From Lysinibacillus sp. FJAT-14745 (GTDB lineage Bacteria; Bacillota; Bacilli; Bacillales_A; Planococcaceae), in NCBI RefSeq assembly GCF_001275675.1, contig NZ_LITM01000001.1, positions 238,297-283,332 on the forward strand: 45,036 nt of DNA, written 5' to 3'. A model generated the notes under the pieces. That model searched no databases, was not told the DNA's origin, and saw nothing but the letters and a program-made list of their open reading frames with translations. Position numbers and translations under genes: made by a program. This document shows, piece by piece, positions 40,753-45,036 of this stretch. The stretch's first letter is position 1. Each line of letters starts with the position of its first letter.

Positions 40753-42927
40753 GTGGAACAAAAGCAAATGTTACAGCTCATTGCAAAGGATGTAGCTATT
40801 AAGCCAGGTCAAGCAGAGGCTGTTATTAAATTATTAGAAGAAGGAAACACCGTGCCATTCATTGCACGCTATCGTAAAGAAGCTACTGGGTCCCTTGATG
40901 AGGTACAGATTAAAGCTGTAGAGGATCGTTATCACTACATACAGCAGCTTGAACAACGAAAAGAAGAGGTTATACGATTAATTCAGGAACAAGATAAACT
41001 AACACCTGAATTAGAACAAGCTATTCAAGCAGCAACTGTGTTACAGCGTGTAGAGGATTTATATCGACCTTATAAACAAAAACGCCGAACAAAGGCTACA
41101 ATAGCGAAAGAAAAAGGGTTAGAACCTCTTGCGGATCTTCTATTAGAGTATCGTAGTGATGCTTTAGAACAATTAGCAGCGGCTTTCATAGATGAGGAGA
41201 AAGTTGCTAATGTAGAGGAGGCATTAGCTGGGGCTCGAGATATTTTGGCAGAGCGCTTTGCTGATGACGCGGCAATTCGTGAAAAAATACGTACGTATTC
41301 ATGGAAAGATGGAGTGCTCGTAACAAGTGTAAAGAATGCAGAGGGAGACGATAAAAACGTTTTCGAAATGTATTATGAATATGAAGAGCCTGTAAATCGT
41401 ATAGTCCCACACCGTATTTTAGCTGTAAATCGTGGTGAGAAAGAGGAAATCTTAAAAGTGGCAATTCATGTACCAATAGATCGAGTACTAATGATTATGT
41501 GGAAGGAATGGATTCCTGCAACAGGTTCCTCTCCTGCAATTGCCGAAGTGAAGCTAGCGATAGAGGATTCGTACAAGCGTTTAATTCAGCCTTCTATTGA
41601 ACGAGAGTTACGAAATGAACTTACAGAAAAAGCAGAGACGCAGGCTATCCACATTTTCTCTGAGAATTTACGTAATCTTTTATTACAGCCTCCGATGAAA
41701 GGGAAGTATGTATTGGGTGTTGATCCGGCGTACCGTACAGGTTGTAAATTAGCTGTTGTAGATGAAACAGGGAAAATGCTAGAGGTTACAGCCATTTATC
41801 CACATCCTCCGAAACCAGATGTAGCAAAATCAAAAACAGTTGTGAAAGGGATTTTAGCAAAATACCCAATTACTATCATTGCTATTGGTAATGGAACTGC
41901 CTCACGTGAAACAGAACAATTTATTGCAGATGTGTTGAATGAGCTTGAAACTGATACAGCCTATGTCATTGTCAATGAAGCAGGGGCATCTGTTTATTCA
42001 GCGTCTGAAATTGCCCGTACAGAGTTTCCTGATTTACAGGTAGAACAGCGTAGTGCCGTTTCTATTGCGCGTCGTTTGCAAGATCCGTTGTCGGAGTTAG
42101 TAAAAATTGAGCCAAAAGCAGTTGGAGTAGGTCAGTATCAGCATGATGTTTCTCAAAAGAAATTGGCTGAGTCTTTAACATTTATAGTAGAGACAGCTGT
42201 TAACCAAGTTGGTGTTGATGTTAATACAGCTTCATCTTCGCTACTGCAATATGTTTCTGGATTATCGAAGACGGTTGCGGAGAATATTGTGAAGGTGCGT
42301 GAGGAAAGCGGACAATTTACAACACGTGCTCAACTAAAGAAAATCCCACGACTTGGTGCCAAAACGTATGAACAAGCAATTGGTTTCTTACGTGTTCCAG
42401 GAGCAAAAAATGCATTTGACGCTACGGGCATTCACCCTGAAAGCTATAGTGTAGCAGAGCAAATTTTAGAGGTAGCGCAAATTGATAAAAAAGAGCTTGG
42501 TTCACAGAAGGCAGAGGAAGCTATTGCATCACTAGAGATACAAAATTTAAGTGAGATTTTAGATATTGGGGTTGTCACAATCCAGGATATTGTGGATACA
42601 TTAATGAAACCAAGTCGCGATCCACGTGATGCATTCCCTCAGCCTCTGCTAAAAACAGATGTATTAAAAATGGAAGATTTACAAGTTGGGATGGAATTGC
42701 AAGGTACAGTGAGAAACGTAGTTGATTTCGGAGCATTTGTAGATATTGGAGTAAAGCAGGACGGGCTTGTGCATATTTCTAAATTACAAAAAAGACGTAT
42801 TAAACATCCATTAGAGGTTGTTGCTCTTGGTGACATTGTGACGGTTTGGGTAGAACAAATAGATGTCAATAAAGGGCGCATCTCATTAACAATGCTACCT
42901 CCCAAAGATCAAACGATCGAAGCGTGA
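40753..42927 (+). CDS. tex: Tex-family RNA-binding transcription accessory protein
   Basis: This 724-residue protein resembles B. subtilis YdcI. The N-terminal helical region has GNTVPFIARYRKEATGSLDE. A YqgF/RNase H-like domain follows (GVDPAYRTGCKLAVVDETGK, then AIGNGTASRETEQF), then helix-hairpin-helix repeats (ASSSLLQYVSGLSKTVAENI and LKKIPRLGAKTYEQAIGFLR). The C-terminal S1 domain (about residues 645-718) contains VVDFGAFVDIGVKQDGLVHI. The start is GTG with AAGG upstream. A role in transcription or RNA metabolism is known only in outline. The TGA stop lies inside the first unit boundary of the second tandem array. Confidence 0.94.
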   Translation: MEQKQMLQLIAKDVAIKPGQAEAVIKLLEEGNTVPFIARYRKEATGSLDEVQIKAVEDRYHYIQQLEQRKEEVIRLIQEQDKLTPELEQAIQAATVLQRVEDLYRPYKQKRRTKATIAKEKGLEPLADLLLEYRSDALEQLAAAFIDEEKVANVEEALAGARDILAERFADDAAIREKIRTYSWKDGVLVTSVKNAEGDDKNVFEMYYEYEEPVNRIVPHRILAVNRGEKEEILKVAIHVPIDRVLMIMWKEWIPATGSSPAIAEVKLAIEDSYKRLIQPSIERELRNELTEKAETQAIHIFSENLRNLLLQPPMKGKYVLGVDPAYRTGCKLAVVDETGKMLEVTAIYPHPPKPDVAKSKTVVKGILAKYPITIIAIGNGTASRETEQFIADVLNELETDTAYVIVNEAGASVYSASEIARTEFPDLQVEQRSAVSIARRLQDPLSELVKIEPKAVGVGQYQHDVSQKKLAESLTFIVETAVNQVGVDVNTASSSLLQYVSGLSKTVAENIVKVREESGQFTTRAQLKKIPRLGAKTYEQAIGFLRVPGAKNAFDATGIHPESYSVAEQILEVAQIDKKELGSQKAEEAIASLEIQNLSEILDIGVVTIQDIVDTLMKPSRDPRDAFPQPLLKTDVLKMEDLQVGMELQGTVRNVVDFGAFVDIGVKQDGLVHISKLQKRRIKHPLEVVALGDIVTVWVEQIDVNKGRISLTMLPPKDQTIEA

Positions 42928-43480
42928 TATAGTGAAACTTTAATCAGTGGTTTTTTCACCCCACTGATTATTAGTCTTCACCAATCGGGCTTTTACGGGC
43001 AGTTAATCTTCCACGAAGCTTCTTTTCTTTTGGTACAGATAATTACTGCCCGTTAAAGCGGGATAAAGTGAAACTTTAATCAGAGGGGTTTTTTTCACCC
43101 CACTGATTATTAGCCTTCACCAATCGGGCTTTAACGGGCAGTTAATCTCCCACGAAGCTTCTTTTCTTTTGGTACAGATAATTACTGCCCGTTAAAGCGG
43201 GATAAAGTGAAACTTTAATCAGTGGTTTTTTTTATCCCACTGATTATTAGTCTTCACCAATCGGGCTTTTACGGGCAGTTAATCTTCCACGAAGCTTCTT
43301 TTCTTTTGGAACAGATAATTACTGCCCGTTAAAGCGGGATAAAGTGAAACTTTAATCAGAGGGGTTTTTTTCACCCCTCTGATTATTAGTCTTCACCAAT
43401 CGGGCTTTTACGGGCAGTTAATCTTCCACGAAGCTTTTTTGCTTTTGGTACAGATAATTACTGCCCGTTAAAGCGGGATA
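42922..43480. repeat. Tandem array 2: four units of about 137 bp
   Basis: Units start AGTGAAACTTTAATCAG at 42931, 43067, 43206 and 43343 (periods 136, 139, 137); the last ends GCCCGTTAAAGCGGGATAAA near 43480. Ends match array 1, but the core (CCACGAAGCTTC, then TTTTGGTACAGATAATTA) is different and shared by all four units. Unit 4 pairs CAGAGGGG with CCCCTCTG, where other units pair CAGTGG-type arms. The left boundary merges with the tex stop region. Confidence 0.9.
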
Positions 43481-43488
43481 AATTACTG

Positions 43489-43515
43489 CCACACTGTTCA
43501 TACTACTCAGTGTGG
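43489..43515 (+). terminator. Hairpin after tandem array 2
   Basis: The stem CCACACTG/CAGTGTGG is followed by TATTCTTG. It is a likely, though T-poor, terminator. Confidence 0.55.
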
Positions 43516-43544
43516 TATTCTTGTTGTTAGAGGTGATATAGATT

Positions 43545-44006
43545 ATGAACAATGAGGAACTACAAAATCTTGTTAGTCAAATATCATTAGAAAGTTTCCG
43601 GAAGCCATTTATGCATCAAGCATATTTTAATTCAAGGCTACGTTCGACAGGTGGGCGTTATCTTTTACAATCACACAATATTGAAGTGAATCCAAAAGCT
43701 TATGAATTGTATGGTATTAACGAAGTTGAAGGGATCGTTCGACACGAATTATGTCATTATCATTTACATTTGGAAGGCAAGGGGTATCAGCATCGAGACA
43801 AAGATTTTCGAGAGCTATTAGTAAAAGTGAATGCTCCTCGTTTTTGCTCATTATTACAAATCCCTAAGACATCTCAAAAAAAGCGACGTCGACTTTATAC
43901 ATATACATGTGTAAAATGCCAACAATTATATGTAAGGAAAATTAGAATGAATGTGGAGAAATACTGCTGCAGCAAGTGTTTAGGACGTTTGAGATTAGTA
44001 GAATAA
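43545..44006 (+). CDS. SprT-like zinc metalloprotein
   Basis: This 153-residue protein of the SprT family corresponds to B. subtilis YdcK. The metallopeptidase motif HELCH is at residues 67-71. A second helix with GKGYQHRDKDF and a C-terminal zinc ribbon (Cys122, Cys125, Cys142, Cys145) complete the fold. SprT relatives include the DNA-protein crosslink protease Spartan, but the bacterial role is not settled. ATG at 43545 is behind AGAGGTGAT. Confidence 0.9.
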   Translation: MNNEELQNLVSQISLESFRKPFMHQAYFNSRLRSTGGRYLLQSHNIEVNPKAYELYGINEVEGIVRHELCHYHLHLEGKGYQHRDKDFRELLVKVNAPRFCSLLQIPKTSQKKRRRLYTYTCVKCQQLYVRKIRMNVEKYCCSKCLGRLRLVE

Positions 44007-44024
44007 AAAAAATAATAAAAAAGG

Positions 44025-44053
44025 TTGACGTTTACTGAAGATGCCCCTATAAT
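44025..44053 (+). promoter_or_regulatory. Promoter of the tRNA cluster
   Basis: TTGACG (44025-44030), a 17-base spacer and TATAAT (44048-44053) form a strong SigmaA promoter, about 40 bases before the first tRNA. Confidence 0.9.
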
Positions 44054-44096
44054 AGTAAAAGTCGACAAGATAACGACGACAAAACATATGGATTAT

Positions 44097-44173
44097 TCCG
44101 AAGTAGCTCAGTTGGTAGTAGCACCTGACTGTTAATCAGGTTGTCGCAGGTTCGAGTCCTGCCTTCGGAGCCA
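44097..44173 (+). tRNA. tRNA-Asn (GTT)
   Basis: Acceptor TCCGAAG/CTTCGGA, anticodon GTT in the CTGACTGTTAATCAG arm, T arm GCAGGTTCGAGTCCTGC, CCA encoded. Confidence 0.96.
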
Positions 44174-44174
44174 T

Positions 44175-44246
44175 GGCCCCTTGGTCAAGTGGTTAAGACA
44201 CCGCCCTTTCACGGCGGTAACACGGGTTCGAATCCCGTAGGGGTCA
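44175..44246 (+). tRNA. tRNA-Glu (TTC)
   Basis: Acceptor GGCCCCT/AGGGGTC (with a G-T pair allowed), anticodon TTC in CCGCCCTTTCACGGCGG, CCA not encoded. Confidence 0.95.
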
Positions 44247-44282
44247 TTTCATTAGTTTAATTCATAAAAATATAGTATCATT

Positions 44283-44358
44283 GGTCCCGTGGTGTAGCGG
44301 TTAACATGCCTGCCTGTCACGCAGGAGATCGCCGGTTCGATCCCGGTCGGGACCGCCA
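44283..44358 (+). tRNA. tRNA-Asp (GTC)
   Basis: Acceptor GGTCCCG/CGGGACC, anticodon GTC in CCTGCCTGTCACGCAGG, CCA encoded. Confidence 0.96.
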
Positions 44359-44363
44359 CTTAT

Positions 44364-44438
44364 TGGGGTATAGCCAAGCGGTAAGGCAACGGATTTTGAT
44401 TCCGTCATGCCTAGGTTCGAATCCTAGTACCCCAGCCA
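44364..44438 (+). tRNA. tRNA-Gln (TTG)
   Basis: Acceptor TGGGGTA/TACCCCA, anticodon TTG in ACGGATTTTGATTCCGT, CCA encoded. Confidence 0.95.
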
Positions 44439-44453
44439 TTCATTTCTTAATAT

Positions 44454-44526
44454 GAGCCATTAGCTCAGTTGGTAGAGCATCTGACTTTTAATCAGAGGGT
44501 CGAAGGTTCGAGTCCTTCATGGCTCA
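44454..44526 (+). tRNA. tRNA-Lys (TTT)
   Basis: Acceptor GAGCCAT/ATGGCTC, anticodon TTT in CTGACTTTTAATCAG, CCA not encoded. Confidence 0.96.
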
Positions 44527-44545
44527 TCTTTTTTAAGAAAAAAGG

Positions 44546-44573
44546 TTGACTTCCTAGATTATCATAGTATAAT
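44546..44573 (+). promoter_or_regulatory. Internal promoter before tRNA-Leu
   Basis: TTGACT (44546-44551), a 16-base spacer and TATAAT (44568-44573). It would separate transcription of Leu-Arg-Gly tRNAs from the first five. Confidence 0.85.
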
Positions 44574-44593
44574 AAGAAAGTTCCTAATTGAAT

Positions 44594-44679
<86 letters not shown>

Positions 44680-44705
44680 AGTCGGTTTATGAATATATAC
44701 AATGT

Positions 44706-44782
<77 letters not shown>

Positions 44783-44806
44783 TTTTAAATAAATATTATT
44801 TATTTC

Positions 44807-44880
44807 GCGGGTGTAGTTTAATGGTAAAACCTCAGCCTTCCAAGCTGATGTCGTGAGTTCGATTCTCATCACCCGCTCCA
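44807..44880 (+). tRNA. tRNA-Gly (TCC)
   Basis: Acceptor GCGGGTG/CACCCGC, anticodon TCC in TCAGCCTTCCAAGCTGA, CCA encoded. Confidence 0.96.
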
Positions 44881-44901
44881 AAAAACTTTTTAAAAAACTT
44901 G

Positions 44902-45036
44902 TTGACATTTAATTTTTTCTGTCGTATGATATTAAAAGTTGTCACCACAAGATAACAACATGAACCTTGAAAACTGAACAAGCAAAACGTAATCAATAAA
45001 GTTTTTAGTAGCTAACCTTGAGTTAGTGAACGAAAC
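44902..45036 (+). promoter_or_regulatory. rRNA operon promoter and pre-16S leader
   Basis: TTGACA (44902-44907), a 17-base spacer and TATGAT (44925-44930) form a near-consensus promoter. The downstream leader contains CCTTGAAAACTGAACAAGC, typical of Bacillales rRNA operon leaders. The 16S gene itself must begin beyond the window. Confidence 0.85.

Noticed and set aside
42922..43480. Integron-type attC cassette array
   Set aside because: Tandem hairpin units invite this idea, but there is no cassette gene between units, no attC core site pattern and no integrase.

Overview
The window is AT-rich Firmicute DNA from a Bacillales member. The order ddl-murF-cshA-ydbS-ydbT-rhomboid-acpS-ydcC-alr-ndoAI-ndoA-rsb/sigB-tex-sprT-tRNAs-rRNA matches the well-known Bacillus subtilis block. 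The protein sequences and the unusual dispersed repeats suggest Lysinibacillus or a close Planococcaceae relative. That genus call is inference; no search was run.

Layout. 1-5400: a cadmium/zinc efflux operon (cadC-cadA) with CadC-type operators, a ComFB-family protein, the manganese regulator MntR and the S1-domain regulator CvfB. 5400-9700: a secreted DUF1002 protein, a small GNAT protein, a five-unit 150-bp tandem array, a 32-residue membrane peptide gene, a small hypothetical gene and an MFS exporter under a Fur-box-like site. 9800-14000: a succinate/acetate CoA-transferase with a cre-like site, a LytTR regulator and an AraC-type regulator. 14200-22440: a YidC-type insertase, a small membrane protein, a VanY-like carboxypeptidase, cardiolipin synthase, a YwqG-like protein, a drug-efflux-type MFS, a 45-residue hypothetical and RodA. 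23078-43000: the B. subtilis-like core, with cell-wall precursor synthesis (ddl, murF, alr), RNA helicase CshA, PH-domain membrane proteins, rhomboid protease, AcpS, a LolA-like lipoprotein, the MazEF-type ndoAI-ndoA pair, rsbT-rsbU-rsbV-rsbW-sigB, and tex. 43500-end: SprT-like protein, eight tRNA genes in three promoter groups (one inferred from read-through), and the promoter/leader of an rRNA operon whose 16S gene starts beyond the window.

The most distinctive content is non-coding. Three dispersed repeat families (called A, B and C here) fill most long gaps, and a tandem-repeat family occurs in two arrays placed exactly at the stop codons of a GNAT gene and of tex. Families B and the tandem arrays show paired compensatory changes between copies, so their folded form appears to matter. 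Family C is a 35-37 bp unit that can be seen inserted in one copy and absent in a matching copy, each time beginning at TTG. No transposase gene is present, so any mobilising enzyme would act from elsewhere.

Regulation visible in sequence: CadC operators at cadC, a Fur-box-like site at the MFS gene at 8552-9697, a cre-like site at the CoA-transferase, a SigmaB promoter just upstream of rsbV, a SigmaE-like promoter upstream of ydcC and a possible MntR site at mntR. The sigB locus keeps rsbT and rsbU but lacks rsbR, rsbS and rsbX, which are the stressosome partners and feedback phosphatase in B. subtilis.
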